From Enterococcus faecium (GTDB lineage Bacteria > Bacillota > Bacilli > Lactobacillales > Enterococcaceae): a DNA stretch of 64,000 bases. Positions 30,967-41,040 of this stretch are shown here, in pieces; within the stretch, counting starts at the first letter, position 1, and each line of letters opens with the position of its first letter. Location of the stretch: positions 1,903,501-1,967,500 of the forward strand of contig NZ_CP118955.1 of NCBI RefSeq assembly GCF_029023785.1, given 5' to 3'. The position numbers were made by a program, and so were the translations under genes. The notes under the pieces were generated by a model that saw only the letters and a list, made by a program, of their open reading frames with translations, ran no database searches and had not been told where the DNA came from.

Positions 30967-31614
30967 CTAAGAAAAAACTTCTGAGTAATTCTCATCAAAG
31001 TAAATAAGCGTCTGCAACTCGGTTGTCAAATCAATGTATTGAACATTGACATAAGCTGGGACAGTTACTCTGTCAGGCGCAAAATTAAGTATAGCGGTTA
31101 CATTTCCTTTGACAATTTCATCAATAGCAGATTGTGAATATTTACTTGGTACCGTAGAGATTGCTACTGTCACATTTTTTGCTTTGGCTATCTCCGCGAA
31201 ACGATCAATCGGATAGATCATTTCTCCATCAATTACTCGATTGATCAGTGCTGGATCATTATCAAAGACGCACACGATATTTAGATTTTCATTTCTTCTA
31301 AAATTGTTGTGTTTCAATGCTTTGCCAAGATTTCCATATCCTACTAATGCGATTCGTTTTTCTTCTTTAGTATTAAGGATATTATTGAATACATCGATAA
31401 GAAAAGGGACATCATAGCCATATCCGCTTCTGCCTAGCTCGCCTAATTGCGAGAAGTCTCTGCGGATCGTTGCAGAAGGAATTTGGGTGATTTCGCTGAA
31501 CTCATTTGATTTGATTCTACTTATACCTGAGTCATCCAGCATCTTCAAGTAGCGTAAATATAAAGGTAATCTTTTCGCAGTTGCTTTTGGCAGTGTATCT
31601 GTTTTTTCTCGCAT
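30967..31614 (-). CDS. rex: Redox-sensing repressor Rex
   Basis: A 215-residue NADH/NAD+ sensor repressing fermentation genes. The N-terminal winged helix (about 8-75) contains SATIRRDFS. The Rossmann NAD-binding domain has VGYGNLGKAL (about 88-97), and a C-terminal swapped helix follows. The start is ATG 31614 (MREKTDTLPK), with AAGGAG upstream; the longer reading to 31710 runs into a repeat. Confidence 0.94.
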   Translation of the reverse strand: MREKTDTLPKATAKRLPLYLRYLKMLDDSGISRIKSNEFSEITQIPSATIRRDFSQLGELGRSGYGYDVPFLIDVFNNILNTKEEKRIALVGYGNLGKALKHNNFRRNENLNIVCVFDNDPALINRVIDGEMIYPIDRFAEIAKAKNVTVAISTVPSKYSQSAIDEIVKGNVTAILNFAPDRVTVPAYVNVQYIDLTTELQTLIYFDENYSEVFS

Positions 31615-31713
31615 AACGACGCTCCTTGTTAATAATTTCACATATTTAGTGTAACATGTTTCTAACACGGGAGCAAGGTTACAAGTAGGAAGGAAAAGGG
31701 TGTGAGACAAATA

Positions 31714-31955
31714 AAACGGTGTTCAAAAGCTTGCATCTGCGGTAATAAGCTCAACCAAACGTAAAATATGAGGAACTATTTTTGTTTGGCTGTTCTTATT
31801 ACTTGATGCAGGGCAGCTTTTTCACAACCTCTGATACACGGTGTTCCAGAAGTAACTTCTTCGAAAAATAAGCCGAAATTTCACAAAAATTTGAAAAGCA
31901 ATTTTCGTAAATTCCTTCTTATTTCTTGAAGCTGCCCACTTCTGTCACAACCTCG
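31714..31955. repeat. Two tandem ~121-bp palindromic repeats upstream of rex
   Basis: Unit one starts AAACGGTGTTC at 31714 and closely resembles the unit at 10976. Unit two starts ACACGGTGTTC at about 31836 and resembles the copy at 40164. Both end CACAACCTC. The rest of the gap to thiI (31956-32070) is AT-rich with no feature seen. Confidence 0.85.
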
Positions 31956-32040
31956 CTATTTCATGGGAAATTCTCTTTTTTATATCATTTATCAACTGTA
32001 GCTTGATCTCTAAATAAAATTTTATTTTTCAGTTAGTAAA

Positions 32041-32188
32041 AAAGAACCGGCTTTTCCATAACTTCTTGATAAATGGTATTCAATCAGCTAATCTTCGACA
32101 TTAGTTCAAAAACGGTAAAATACATGGAGCTATTTTTTCGTTTTGTTTCTCTAATACTCTGGTCAAAACACTATTTTCATAACCTCTT
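32041..32188. repeat. Palindromic repeat, one unit plus a partial, overlapping the thiI stop
   Basis: A partial end (CATAACTTCTT) precedes a unit from AAATGGTATTC (32071) to CATAACCTCTTA (about 32188). It closely resembles the unit at 11100. The repeat runs up to the thiI stop codon. Confidence 0.8.
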
Positions 32189-33398
32189 ATAGCAATTCTG
32201 AAAATTCTTCAGTTTTTTCATTAGACGATTCTGCTTGTATCTCTTCCATCTTCAAGCCAGCTAGTGCTCGTTGGATCATTTCATCTATTGCTAAACGCTC
32301 TTCATATTGATGGACCTTTTCCAGTTGAGGGCGTGTTTTTGGCTGTGGAGGAGCAAAAATCGTACAGCAATCTTCAAAAGGCTGGATAGAAAGATTAAAT
32401 GTATCGATCTGTTCTGCTACTTCAATGATTTCAAGTTTATCCATTGTCGCTACAGGCCGAATGATTGGCGTATTCGTTACTTCATTGATAGCCACCATAC
32501 TTTGCAAAGTTTGTGAAGCCACTTGACCTAATGATTCACCATTCAAAATGACTAAACCATGACGAATACGGCGAATTTCATCGGTCAAACGCAACATCAT
32601 TCGACGAGTAATTGTCATCCAATATCCTTGTGGCACTGACTTTTTGATTTCTTCTTGAATCTCGGTAAATGGCACTTCGATAAAATGGATCGTTCCCACA
32701 TAAGGTGCTAGTTTGGCTGTTAGATCTTTTGCTTTTTGCAGTGCTTGTTCACTTGTATACGGCGGACTAGCAAAATGAACAGCTTCAATTTCCACTCCCC
32801 GCTTCATGGCAAAGTACCCTGCTACAGGAGAATCAATCCCCCCAGAAAGCATAAGCATTCCTTTTCCGCTTGTTCCTACGGGCAATCCTCCAGCTCCCTT
32901 GATCGTTTCATACGATAGATAAGCGCCATCACGCCGAATCTCTACACGTAATGGAATATCTGGTTGACGCATTTGAACTTGGATATGCGGGAAAATATCA
33001 AAAACAGCATTACCTAATGTTTGATTCAATTCATTACTTGTCAATTCAAATTGGTGATCGCTTCTTTTAGCGATAATTTTAAATGTTTCTTTCCCAGTAT
33101 AAATTTCTTTCATGATGTCTTGAACAGCTTGTTTCAAAACTTCGACATCTTTTTCTACACGAATACTTGGAGAGAAATTTTGGATCCCAAATATTTTTGC
33201 TAGTTTTGGAATAACTAGCTGCCCGTCTGCGCCATTCAATAAAAGATGCATCCGGTCCCGATCAGCATGGATTTTGATTTCTGGAAAGTCTTTCAAAGCT
33301 TGTCTGACATTTTGTGCTAGTTGCATGATAAAGCTTTTTCGATTCTTTCCTTTTGTCGAAAGTTCCCCATAACGGACCATAATTTCACTGTATTTCAC
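32187..33398 (-). CDS. thiI: tRNA 4-thiouridine sulfurtransferase
   Basis: A 403-residue enzyme making s4U8 in tRNA. Ferredoxin-like/THUMP domains (about 1-165) are followed by a PP-loop ATPase with [11 protein letters not shown] (about 184-194). It ends without a rhodanese domain, as in Bacillus, where a dedicated cysteine desulfurase feeds sulfur directly. That desulfurase is encoded 15 bases upstream in the same operon. Confidence 0.95.
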   Translation of the reverse strand: MKYSEIMVRYGELSTKGKNRKSFIMQLAQNVRQALKDFPEIKIHADRDRMHLLLNGADGQLVIPKLAKIFGIQNFSPSIRVEKDVEVLKQAVQDIMKEIYTGKETFKIIAKRSDHQFELTSNELNQTLGNAVFDIFPHIQVQMRQPDIPLRVEIRRDGAYLSYETIKGAGGLPVGTSGKGMLMLSGGIDSPVAGYFAMKRGVEIEAVHFASPPYTSEQALQKAKDLTAKLAPYVGTIHFIEVPFTEIQEEIKKSVPQGYWMTITRRMMLRLTDEIRRIRHGLVILNGESLGQVASQTLQSMVAINEVTNTPIIRPVATMDKLEIIEVAEQIDTFNLSIQPFEDCCTIFAPPQPKTRPQLEKVHQYEERLAIDEMIQRALAGLKMEEIQAESSNEKTEEFSELL

Positions 33399-33413
33399 AA
33401 GAACACTCCTCTT

Positions 33414-34556
33414 TTAATTGATTGCAGAAAATTTCTTATAAAGCTGCTTGAAAATAATCATAAATTGCTCGACTTCTGCAAGCGAATTGTTTTCATCTAA
33501 GCTGATTCGAACAGCAGATGTAGCCAGATCATTTGGTACATGCATTGCGTGCAATGTACTGCTTGCCATATGTTTACGTGAGGAGCAGGCACTAGTAGTA
33601 GAAACAAATATTTGTTTTTCTTCTAAGGCATGGACGAGAACTTCGCCGCGAATTCCTTTTAGAGCAAAACATAAAATATGCGGTGCATAGTCAGTTCCTT
33701 CTGAAAAAATCGTCACTTTCTCATACGTCTTCAACGCATTGATTAGAGCTACTTTTAAGCGTTGTGTCTGCTCAGGTTTTTGTTCCTTTATCTCTAATGA
33801 TAAACGTAAAGCTTTAGCCATAGCCACAATACCTGGAACATTTTCTGTCCCACTTCGCTGATTTCTTTCTTGCCCTCCACCTGTCAGTAATGGTGCTAAA
33901 CGACGACCCTTTTTCCAATAAATGAAACCAGTTCCCCGTGGGCCATGGAATTTATGAGCTGAAAATGTTGCAAAATCAACTCTTTCTGTCAACCATTGCG
34001 AGAATGGTACTTTTCCAATCGCCTGAACAGCATCTACATGGAAATGAATTTTAGGAAAATCATCCAAAAGATCACTGATTTCCTGGATGGGCTGAATCGA
34101 TCCTACTTCATTATTCACAGCCATAACAGAGACTAATACTGTCTCTTTTCTTATTAATTCTTTCAATTCGTCGACACGTACAAATCCGCGTTTATCCACT
34201 GGGGCGATACTTACTTCGATTCCTAATTCTTTTAATTGTTCTGCTGTCTCGCTGACGGCCGGATGTTCGACTCCTGAAATGATCATATGATTCCCATATT
34301 CTCTTTTTTCGATCATCGTTCCTTTTAATACCCAGTTATCTCCTTCTGTTCCGCCTGAAGTAAAATAGATTTCTTCTGGTTCTACATGGATCAAATCAGC
34401 GATCTGCTTTCTTGCTTGCTGCAACAACCGGTTAGCTTGATTGCCTAAATCATGCAAGCTTGATGGATTCCCAATAATCCGCTGACTGGTTTTTACATAT
34501 GCATCTAAGCTTTGCGGAAAGATTGGGGTTGTTGCACTGTTATCAAAATATATCAT
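33414..34556 (-). CDS. Cysteine desulfurase, NifS/IscS family
   Basis: A 380-residue PLP enzyme releasing sulfur from cysteine. PLP lysine in SAHKFHGPRGTGF (about residue 202); catalytic cysteine in the loop SACSSRK (about 325). Start ATG 34556 (MIYFDNSATTPIF) with GAGGGG upstream. Being cotranscribed with thiI, it most likely is the NifZ-type donor for tRNA thiolation rather than the general Fe-S cluster enzyme; that is inference. Confidence 0.93.
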   Translation of the reverse strand: MIYFDNSATTPIFPQSLDAYVKTSQRIIGNPSSLHDLGNQANRLLQQARKQIADLIHVEPEEIYFTSGGTEGDNWVLKGTMIEKREYGNHMIISGVEHPAVSETAEQLKELGIEVSIAPVDKRGFVRVDELKELIRKETVLVSVMAVNNEVGSIQPIQEISDLLDDFPKIHFHVDAVQAIGKVPFSQWLTERVDFATFSAHKFHGPRGTGFIYWKKGRRLAPLLTGGGQERNQRSGTENVPGIVAMAKALRLSLEIKEQKPEQTQRLKVALINALKTYEKVTIFSEGTDYAPHILCFALKGIRGEVLVHALEEKQIFVSTTSACSSRKHMASSTLHAMHVPNDLATSAVRISLDENNSLAEVEQFMIIFKQLYKKFSAIN

Positions 34557-34720
34557 AAGAAACCCCTCTTTTTTGAAATTCTTTTCTATTATAACGGTTG
34601 TCCAAGGTGCTTTCAAGAGCAGGTGAAATTTTCACTTGTTTCAATTTTCAAATATACAAAAAAAGACAAGAACAAGACAATAATCCGTCTTGCTCTTGCT
34701 GGTTTACTAACTTTTTTGCT

Positions 34721-36442
34721 TTATACTAAGTCTGGATGATTAAAATAAAAATCTTCGATGCGTTTGAAAGCACCAGGTTCTACTCGCTCTAATGCTGTAC
34801 CGATTTCGTCTAATGCTTCTTGATAGTGATATTCTTTATTGAATAAATAGTAGCTTTTATCAATTGCTTCTCTCACTTCTTCGTGTGTATGACGATAACG
34901 ATTTGCATATTGGAGCATTTGCTCCGTTAATGCTGCTGCATCTACTAAATCATGTGTCTTCTTATCTAATAATTCTAGATCTTCTTCACATAGAGCAACT
35001 AAACGATTGACCTCTTCCATGTTTACTCGAATTTTATTCAAGACAACACTTAGTTCTTCAATACGGTCAGTAGCAACAAAAAAGAATTCTAGGTAATCAT
35101 TCGGCAAGCCAGGCAAACGTTGTTTTTCTACAAAACGTTTCAAACTGCGCAATTTGAATTCGAATGTATCGATCTTTTCTTGCGCTTCTTTTTCGCCTTT
35201 TCTCAATTCATGTAATGAGTCGTCGATCTCTACTTGTTGCTTTTCGATATCTTCTAAGACTTTGAAGACTGTTTTATAGAACGTGCGCACTTCTGAATAA
35301 GGAATTTCGTGTTGACGGATCTGTGGAATCATCTGTTCATTTTGACGTTCCATTTCTTCCACTTCGGTTTGGAAACCTCGTACACGGCCAATTTCATTGT
35401 GGTTCAATGTATAGCTTTGAGATGTGTGATCCAGCTCAATCAATAATTGACGGTTATTCTTTGTTGTATGTTTGATATACTCTGCAATCGTTGATTGGTT
35501 AGTTTTTACATATCTCTGAGCTTCCATTTCCCGTTCTAAGATATCATATAACGAATCAATCAAATCAGCTGTTTCACGGTTTTCAAATTCGACCGTTTCA
35601 ACTTCTGTTTTTTCAAGATTGGCTAATGAATTTTCAATTCTTCGACTTACTTTTGCGATATCTTCAGCAAGATCTTCTTCTGGGAATACATATTGTTCTT
35701 CCATCAATTTCTCGTAAGTATCACTGATTTCTTCAAGTTGTTCAGGGAAAGTGGTATGGAGCTCCTCATACAGCGGTGGAATTTTTTTCATCAGAGCTTC
35801 CACTTCATACGTATGTTTTTCTGCTTTATCCAAAACCTCGCGGGCTTCAACAGGGTCTCCAGAAGTGTTTAAAGTCACAAACTGCGTAAATTCTTTTTCG
35901 ATCACTTTGATCTGTTTTTGCAATTCAAAAAGAGCTGGTCCGTATTCATGCTCGTCTTCTCTGACTTTTTCTTTCAGTTCTTCATAGACGTCAAGTGCCT
36001 GCTGAACAGCTAGTGAGTTGCGTTCTTCCGTTTCCCGCAATTCCTTTAGACCTTCACGGATTTCCGTCACTTGTTTCTCCATTTGGTCCATTGTAGCTTC
36101 TGCTTCAACAACTGCTTTTTTTCCTTTTAAGAACCGAAAACTTTCATTGAGGTTTTCCACTTCGAAAATTTGACTTTCTAGTTCAGCGAACGAGGAAGTA
36201 GATATGTCATTCCATTTTTGACTCCATTCACGAAAGGTATTTTGGCTTTGCCCAACCAGATGCATTTTTTTAACATCATCGACTTCTTCAATCACTGGCA
36301 AGTCAAATAATTCTTCCTTGCGTTTTTCTAAGGCATCCAATCGATCTTGGTTTTTTTTCTTCATCAAGTAACTAACCAAAAAGACGACAATGGCGACTAT
36401 AATGATTGCAATGACGATTCCGATGATAACATTATTTCCCAT
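34721..36442 (-). CDS. ezrA: Septation ring formation regulator EzrA
   Basis: 573 residues: an N-terminal membrane helix (about 4-26) then almost entirely spectrin-like coiled coil to the end. EzrA inhibits FtsZ ring assembly away from midcell and helps recruit PBP1. Length matches the family (about 565-575). Single gene with a long leader. Confidence 0.96.
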   Translation of the reverse strand: MGNNVIIGIVIAIIIVAIVVFLVSYLMKKKNQDRLDALEKRKEELFDLPVIEEVDDVKKMHLVGQSQNTFREWSQKWNDISTSSFAELESQIFEVENLNESFRFLKGKKAVVEAEATMDQMEKQVTEIREGLKELRETEERNSLAVQQALDVYEELKEKVREDEHEYGPALFELQKQIKVIEKEFTQFVTLNTSGDPVEAREVLDKAEKHTYEVEALMKKIPPLYEELHTTFPEQLEEISDTYEKLMEEQYVFPEEDLAEDIAKVSRRIENSLANLEKTEVETVEFENRETADLIDSLYDILEREMEAQRYVKTNQSTIAEYIKHTTKNNRQLLIELDHTSQSYTLNHNEIGRVRGFQTEVEEMERQNEQMIPQIRQHEIPYSEVRTFYKTVFKVLEDIEKQQVEIDDSLHELRKGEKEAQEKIDTFEFKLRSLKRFVEKQRLPGLPNDYLEFFFVATDRIEELSVVLNKIRVNMEEVNRLVALCEEDLELLDKKTHDLVDAAALTEQMLQYANRYRHTHEEVREAIDKSYYLFNKEYHYQEALDEIGTALERVEPGAFKRIEDFYFNHPDLV

Positions 36443-36640
36443 TTATGGTTCCTCCGTTTTCAGTATGCATCTTTTATGCAACAGATGGCGTTCTGCTTGG
36501 CATAAATCCAAATAATACGTCTCTCGTGCAAAAGACATCTATTCTAGATTATATCATACTATTTTCATGCATTCACTAACTTAAACGAAAATCTTTTGTT
36601 TTTCCATCGTATAAAGATAACAAAAATAGTGAAACTCTGA

Positions 36641-37201
36641 TCACTCTTTTTCATTTGTGCACATGCCTATATCAGCGGATTTCTTCTTAGCAATCGCTTC
36701 TTGAATCTGACGTTGGATTTCTGCCGCGATTTTAGGTTCTGGAGCATATTCCATCTGCCAGTTTTCAGGTTTCAACACTTTATTTGTTACAGGGTCATAA
36801 TGAGGTTTTCCATCTGGAAATAATTTCCCCATATTTGCCTGATGGACGATTTCGAACATTCGATCAGGCACTATTCCTAGTAATGAAAAAGAACCATAAG
36901 TAAAGTAAAGGATATCTGTCAGTGCATCTACTTGTTCAACCAGCGGATCACTTCCCCACTGTGTTTTACCAAGTATTTTTTCTTCTGCTTTATCTAATGC
37001 TTCGTGCAGCAGCATAACAGCTTCATGCAGTTGTTCTTTATTAGGTGAAGTAGCTGCAACAAATTCAACAAGTTCTTCTATTTTGAACGCAGCACGTGTA
37101 TGAGCTTCATTTTCTGTAAAAGCCGTGGGTATCTCTGGTCTTCTTGGATCAAAAGTTTTGTGGAATGTTTCTACTTTTTGAAAAGGTGTCTCTGCTTCCA
37201 T
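36641..37201 (-). CDS. MazG-like / PRA-PH superfamily nucleotide pyrophosphohydrolase
   Basis: A 186-residue all-helical protein. EELVEFVAA (about 42) and VEQVDALTDILYFTYGS (about 88) resemble the metal-binding EExxE...ExxD motifs of the phosphoribosyl-ATP pyrophosphohydrolase/MazG fold. Probably hydrolyses a nucleotide or nucleotide-like triphosphate. Located with a Cof-type phosphatase (26 bases between) and a DUF72 gene in one minus-strand operon. Confidence 0.75.
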   Translation of the reverse strand: MEAETPFQKVETFHKTFDPRRPEIPTAFTENEAHTRAAFKIEELVEFVAATSPNKEQLHEAVMLLHEALDKAEEKILGKTQWGSDPLVEQVDALTDILYFTYGSFSLLGIVPDRMFEIVHQANMGKLFPDGKPHYDPVTNKVLKPENWQMEYAPEPKIAAEIQRQIQEAIAKKKSADIGMCTNEKE

Positions 37202-37226
37202 ACTGATTTTTTCCTTCTTTCATTGA

Positions 37227-38066
37227 CTAATAAATCAGACCGAAGTGTTTCAGTCCTTCGTATATCCCATCTTCTTCATTTGATTGAGTCACAAAGTCTG
37301 CAGCATGTTTTACTTCGATCTGAGCATTCCCCATGGCCACTCCAATTCCTACACCTTTCAGCATCTCGATATCATTGTAATGATCGCCGAATGCCATAAT
37401 TTCTTCCATTTCAATTCCGACAGCATTTGCGAAAGCTTGGATGCCTAGTAATTTTGAACCACCTTTTGGGATGATATCTACAGTATACGTATTTGAACGC
37501 TGAAACGTACACTCGGGAAAGCGATGTTCTAACTTTTTCTGTTCTGACTCCGGACTGAGCAATATACATTGATAAATTGGTTCTTTTAATATCTCTAACG
37601 TTTCATAACGATCCTTTTGTCGGTGAGGGCTAAAAACCTGGAGGATTTTTTTCATCAGACGTACCGGGAATTTACGCGGTAAAAAGCTGACTAGTCGCTT
37701 GATAAAAATCGATTGTCCTAATAGCATCGTCGTTGATCCATCTAACCGATTTCTCGCACCAAAAACGATTTGTCGATGGTTCTCATCTGCAAATTCAACA
37801 ATATGTTCCAATACTTTTTGTTCAAAAGGGTGGTCGATAATCGTGCGATCTGCAGTAAAAACCAGTTGACCATTATACACGACATACATATCTAATTCCA
37901 ATTCATCAATGATTTCTTTGATCTTTACTGGGCTGCGCCCCGTTGCTACACCGCATAAAATGCCGTTTTTCCGAGCATATTCAATTGCTTGTTTTGTTGA
38001 TTCCAACGCTTTTGAACGATTGGTGACCAATGTTCCGTCAATATCAAAAAAAATAGCTTTGATCAT
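37227..38066 (-). CDS. Cof-type HAD-IIB sugar-phosphate phosphatase
   Basis: A 279-residue HAD hydrolase. Motif I is FFDIDGTLV (7-15), a C2B cap occupies about 80-190, and motif IV is AFGDHYNDIEML (about 228-239). Members dephosphorylate a wide range of sugar phosphates and cofactors; substrate not predictable. Middle gene of a three-gene operon. Confidence 0.88.
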   Translation of the reverse strand: MIKAIFFDIDGTLVTNRSKALESTKQAIEYARKNGILCGVATGRSPVKIKEIIDELELDMYVVYNGQLVFTADRTIIDHPFEQKVLEHIVEFADENHRQIVFGARNRLDGSTTMLLGQSIFIKRLVSFLPRKFPVRLMKKILQVFSPHRQKDRYETLEILKEPIYQCILLSPESEQKKLEHRFPECTFQRSNTYTVDIIPKGGSKLLGIQAFANAVGIEMEEIMAFGDHYNDIEMLKGVGIGVAMGNAQIEVKHAADFVTQSNEEDGIYEGLKHFGLIY

Positions 38067-38099
38067 AGACTTCGCCCCTTTCTTGAATAAAATAAGCCC

Positions 38100-38933
38100 T
38101 TAAAACAGATCCATTTGGGTTGGATTGAGTCCATCTGGCTTGATATTTAATATTTTTTGCAGTGCTAATGCATTTTCAGCCGCATCACCACCAGAATTAT
38201 TATTAAAAATCACACCTACCTCTTTTGTCTTAGAATCAACTACTTTGACTTCATGTGCTAGTTCTTGCAGTTCTTTTTCTGAATAACGATATAACGTTCT
38301 TTTTTTACGCCACTCTTTATCATTTGCTTGCCATCCTTGCGCATTCCTACCATGGAATCGAAAAAGAGCAAAGTTCGGATTGGTGACAAATGGATCAAAA
38401 GGAATCGTTGTATTCAGCAACTGTGGCTCATCGATGATGGCTAAAGAAAAAGCGGCTCTAGACATAAAGTTTCTTGTACGTTCAAGAAATTCATCGCTGT
38501 ACCAAGAATAATCCCGCAATTCTATAGAAACAGGATAACCCTCAAACCACTTTCTAAGTTTGCGCAAGTACTGGACATTTTCTTTCGTACATTTGAATGA
38601 TGAGGGGAATTGGACTAAAAAGCAAAACATCTTTCCAGCATCTACCATTGGCGACATAACATCTAAAAAATGCGCAATCATCTCTTCTTCGGTCTGATAA
38701 TAAGGCTTCCAGTCTCCTTGACCGCTGATTCCTTGATAGACTTTGACTACAAAGCGAAATGATTCAGGTACTTCACTTATCCAATTCTCAACTGAGGACT
38801 TTCGGGGAATTCCATAATAGGCAGTATCTAATTCCACTAAGGGTAGAAACCCTGCATATTCATAAAGAGTGTTATTCTTTTTACCAGTTAATTTGTCATG
38901 TTCTTTAAACGATGTTAATCCGATTCTGATCAT
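38100..38933 (-). CDS. DUF72 family protein
   Basis: A 277-residue TIM-barrel-like DUF72 protein. It starts MIRIGLTSFKEHDKL and contains SIELRDYSWYSDEF and FRFHGRN, typical of the family; function not established. The start at ATG 38933, behind AAGGTGG, is preferred over the longer reading to 39002. First gene of an operon with the phosphatase and the MazG-like gene. Confidence 0.88.
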   Translation of the reverse strand: MIRIGLTSFKEHDKLTGKKNNTLYEYAGFLPLVELDTAYYGIPRKSSVENWISEVPESFRFVVKVYQGISGQGDWKPYYQTEEEMIAHFLDVMSPMVDAGKMFCFLVQFPSSFKCTKENVQYLRKLRKWFEGYPVSIELRDYSWYSDEFLERTRNFMSRAAFSLAIIDEPQLLNTTIPFDPFVTNPNFALFRFHGRNAQGWQANDKEWRKKRTLYRYSEKELQELAHEVKVVDSKTKEVGVIFNNNSGGDAAENALALQKILNIKPDGLNPTQMDLF

Positions 38934-39164
38934 TTCCGGCCACCTTCGTGATTGATTTCCTTGGCTGCTTTCTTGTAAAAGAAACTCAACCAGATACTCC
39001 ATTGTATTAGGAGGTCAAGGTTGAGTCTTTTCCATTTTAATAAGGTCAGCTTTTTTATGATAAGTTAGGCTATTCGTTATTCTTCACTGATAGCAAAACT
39101 CTTTTATATAGTATACAATAAGATTTAACGGCTATGCAAAATTATTCGTAAGGAAGTCTGTAAA

Positions 39165-40133
39165 ATGAAAAAAATACTTGTACTACACACCGGCGGAACG
39201 ATCGCCATGAAAGAAAACATGCTCACGGGCGGTGTTAGTCCTGATGTGGCAAACCCATTATTAGATGCAGAAATCACAATCCCCAAGCATGTAGAATTAT
39301 TAGTTGAAGATATCTTCAATCTTCCCTCACCACACATCATGCCTTCTCACATGTTGGTATTAAAAGAACGTATCTTGTCCGCTTATGCATCAGGTATATC
39401 CGGAGTGGTGATCACACACGGTACAGATACATTAGAAGAAACTGCTTTTTTTCTTGATACAACGATTGGCAACAAATTACCAATTGTTTTGACTGGGGCA
39501 ATGCGTTCAAGTAATGAACTTGGAAGTGACGGCCTTTATAATTTTGAAAGTGCGATTCGTGTCGCAAGTTGTGAAGAAGCGCTAGATAAGGGGGTTTTGG
39601 TGGTCATGAACGATGAGATCCATTCTGCACGCTACGTGACAAAGACCCATACCACAAATGTTGCTACTTTCCGAACACCTACATTGGGTCCCATCGGCTT
39701 AGTAACTAAGAATCGAATTTTATTCTTGCAGGAACTTTTAGAAACAAAGCGACTGGACATTTCCGCTGTAGATGGGACTATCCCGATCGTTAAAGCATAT
39801 GCTGGGATGCAAGGGGACTTATTGGAAGCCATCGCCCATACGAAAGTAGACGGTTTGGTAATCGAAGCTTTAGGTGCGGGGAATCTCCCTCCACAAGCCT
39901 TAGCTGCTTTGGAAAAGCTTCTTGTCCAAAAAATCCCTGTAGTACTTGTTTCTCGTTGTTTCAATGGAATCGCAGAGCCTGTTTATGATTATGAAGGCGG
40001 GGGAAAAGAACTAGAAAAAATGGGGATTATTTTCTGTAACAGTATTAATAGTCAAAAAGCACGTTTAAAACTATTGATTGCTGTAAACTATGGTTTGTCG
40101 GGTGAAGAATTGATTTCGTTTATCCAAAACTAA
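39165..40133 (+). CDS. ansA: L-asparaginase, type I
   Basis: A 322-residue cytosolic amidohydrolase converting asparagine to aspartate and ammonia. Threonine motifs are LHTGGTIAM (7-15) and THGTDTLEETA (about 86-96). No signal peptide, so type I. TAAGGAAG lies before the ATG. Single gene, followed by a palindromic repeat. Confidence 0.94.
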   Translation: MKKILVLHTGGTIAMKENMLTGGVSPDVANPLLDAEITIPKHVELLVEDIFNLPSPHIMPSHMLVLKERILSAYASGISGVVITHGTDTLEETAFFLDTTIGNKLPIVLTGAMRSSNELGSDGLYNFESAIRVASCEEALDKGVLVVMNDEIHSARYVTKTHTTNVATFRTPTLGPIGLVTKNRILFLQELLETKRLDISAVDGTIPIVKAYAGMQGDLLEAIAHTKVDGLVIEALGAGNLPPQALAALEKLLVQKIPVVLVSRCFNGIAEPVYDYEGGGKELEKMGIIFCNSINSQKARLKLLIAVNYGLSGEELISFIQN

Positions 40134-40163
40134 ACATCATTATCTAATAGCTAAACTTAAAAA

Positions 40164-40286
40164 GAGAGGCTGTGACAAAAATAGCTTCTTCGAAAACTAA
40201 GTCGAAAATTTACAAAAATTTGAGAAACAATTTTCGTAAATTTCTTCTTATTTCTTGAAGTTGCCCCCTTCTGTCACAACCTCTTT
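40164..40286. repeat. Palindromic intergenic repeat between ansA and the thioesterase gene
   Basis: GAGAGGCTGTGACA at the left, CTTCTGTCACAACCTCTTTT at the right, with an internal stem (TTTACAAAAATT...TTTCGTAAATT). Very close to the second unit at 31836-31955. It lies between two converging genes and could serve as their terminator. Confidence 0.8.
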
Positions 40287-40287
40287 T

Positions 40288-41031
40288 TTATTTATTTTTC
40301 CATATAATATTTGCTTCACAATACAGCTGTTCTTGCATTCGGATTTCATGTTTTGTTTTGACACCATTTTCGATAGGGATTTGTTCAAAATGGCTTTCGA
40401 TCTCATTCCCGTACTCTACTTCTTTATCAAATCGAATAATTACTTTTTCTGGAACATGCGTAGTCAAAAAGTCATATCCTAATACGTCAATGATCCAATT
40501 AAAATACATCGCATTATTAACATGCTGATTACTATCGATATCATAAAAACGAACACGATATGGCAACATGAAGCCCGAATCAATCTTTTCAATTTTTTCC
40601 TGACGCTTGATTTTCTTGATCTTCTCACTCTCAAAAGGAGCAATGATCTCTTCATTAACACTGCTCATTTTTCGATTCACAAAATCCATCAATACGAAAA
40701 CAGATTCTATTTTGACTAATTCTTTCCCATCTTCATCATGGATCCAGAAGTTCCGATAACAGAAAAACTTATTGTACTCCATGGCTTGAGTCGTTACTGA
40801 GATTACTTCACCGACTCTAGGGAGACGATTAATCTCCATGGAATAATTCGTGATGACCCAAGTAAGTCCAAAGCTATTGACGAATTCACTGCCTCTTCCC
40901 AACTGGTCGCTTTGATCTTCAGACGTTTTGATAACTACTCCTAACATCGAAGGAAATGTCATCGTTTGGTTGATGTCACACTCATAATATGAAACTTCAT
41001 GCTTTTTGGTATATTTTTTTGCCAAAAACAC
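40288..41031 (-). CDS. Acyl-ACP thioesterase
   Basis: A 247-residue double-hotdog thioesterase (PF01643 type) releasing fatty acids from acyl carrier protein. YECDINQTMTFPSMLGVV opens the first hotdog and YDIDSNQHVNNAMYFNWI (about 168-185) contains the catalytic Asn/His region of the second. Bacterial members supply free fatty acids in lactic acid bacteria. Ten bases from the kinase gene upstream. Confidence 0.9.
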   Translation of the reverse strand: MFLAKKYTKKHEVSYYECDINQTMTFPSMLGVVIKTSEDQSDQLGRGSEFVNSFGLTWVITNYSMEINRLPRVGEVISVTTQAMEYNKFFCYRNFWIHDEDGKELVKIESVFVLMDFVNRKMSSVNEEIIAPFESEKIKKIKRQEKIEKIDSGFMLPYRVRFYDIDSNQHVNNAMYFNWIIDVLGYDFLTTHVPEKVIIRFDKEVEYGNEIESHFEQIPIENGVKTKHEIRMQEQLYCEANIIWKNK

Positions 41032-41040
41032 GCCCTCCTC

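Noticed and set aside
31625..31670. Possible Rex operator upstream of rex
   Set aside because: Only one half (TGTGAAAT) fits TTGTGAN6TCACAA, so autoregulation is not supported.
31615..31710. Longer Rex with a 32-residue N-terminal extension
   Set aside because: The extension has no ribosome binding site, while ATG 31614 is preceded by AAGGAG.
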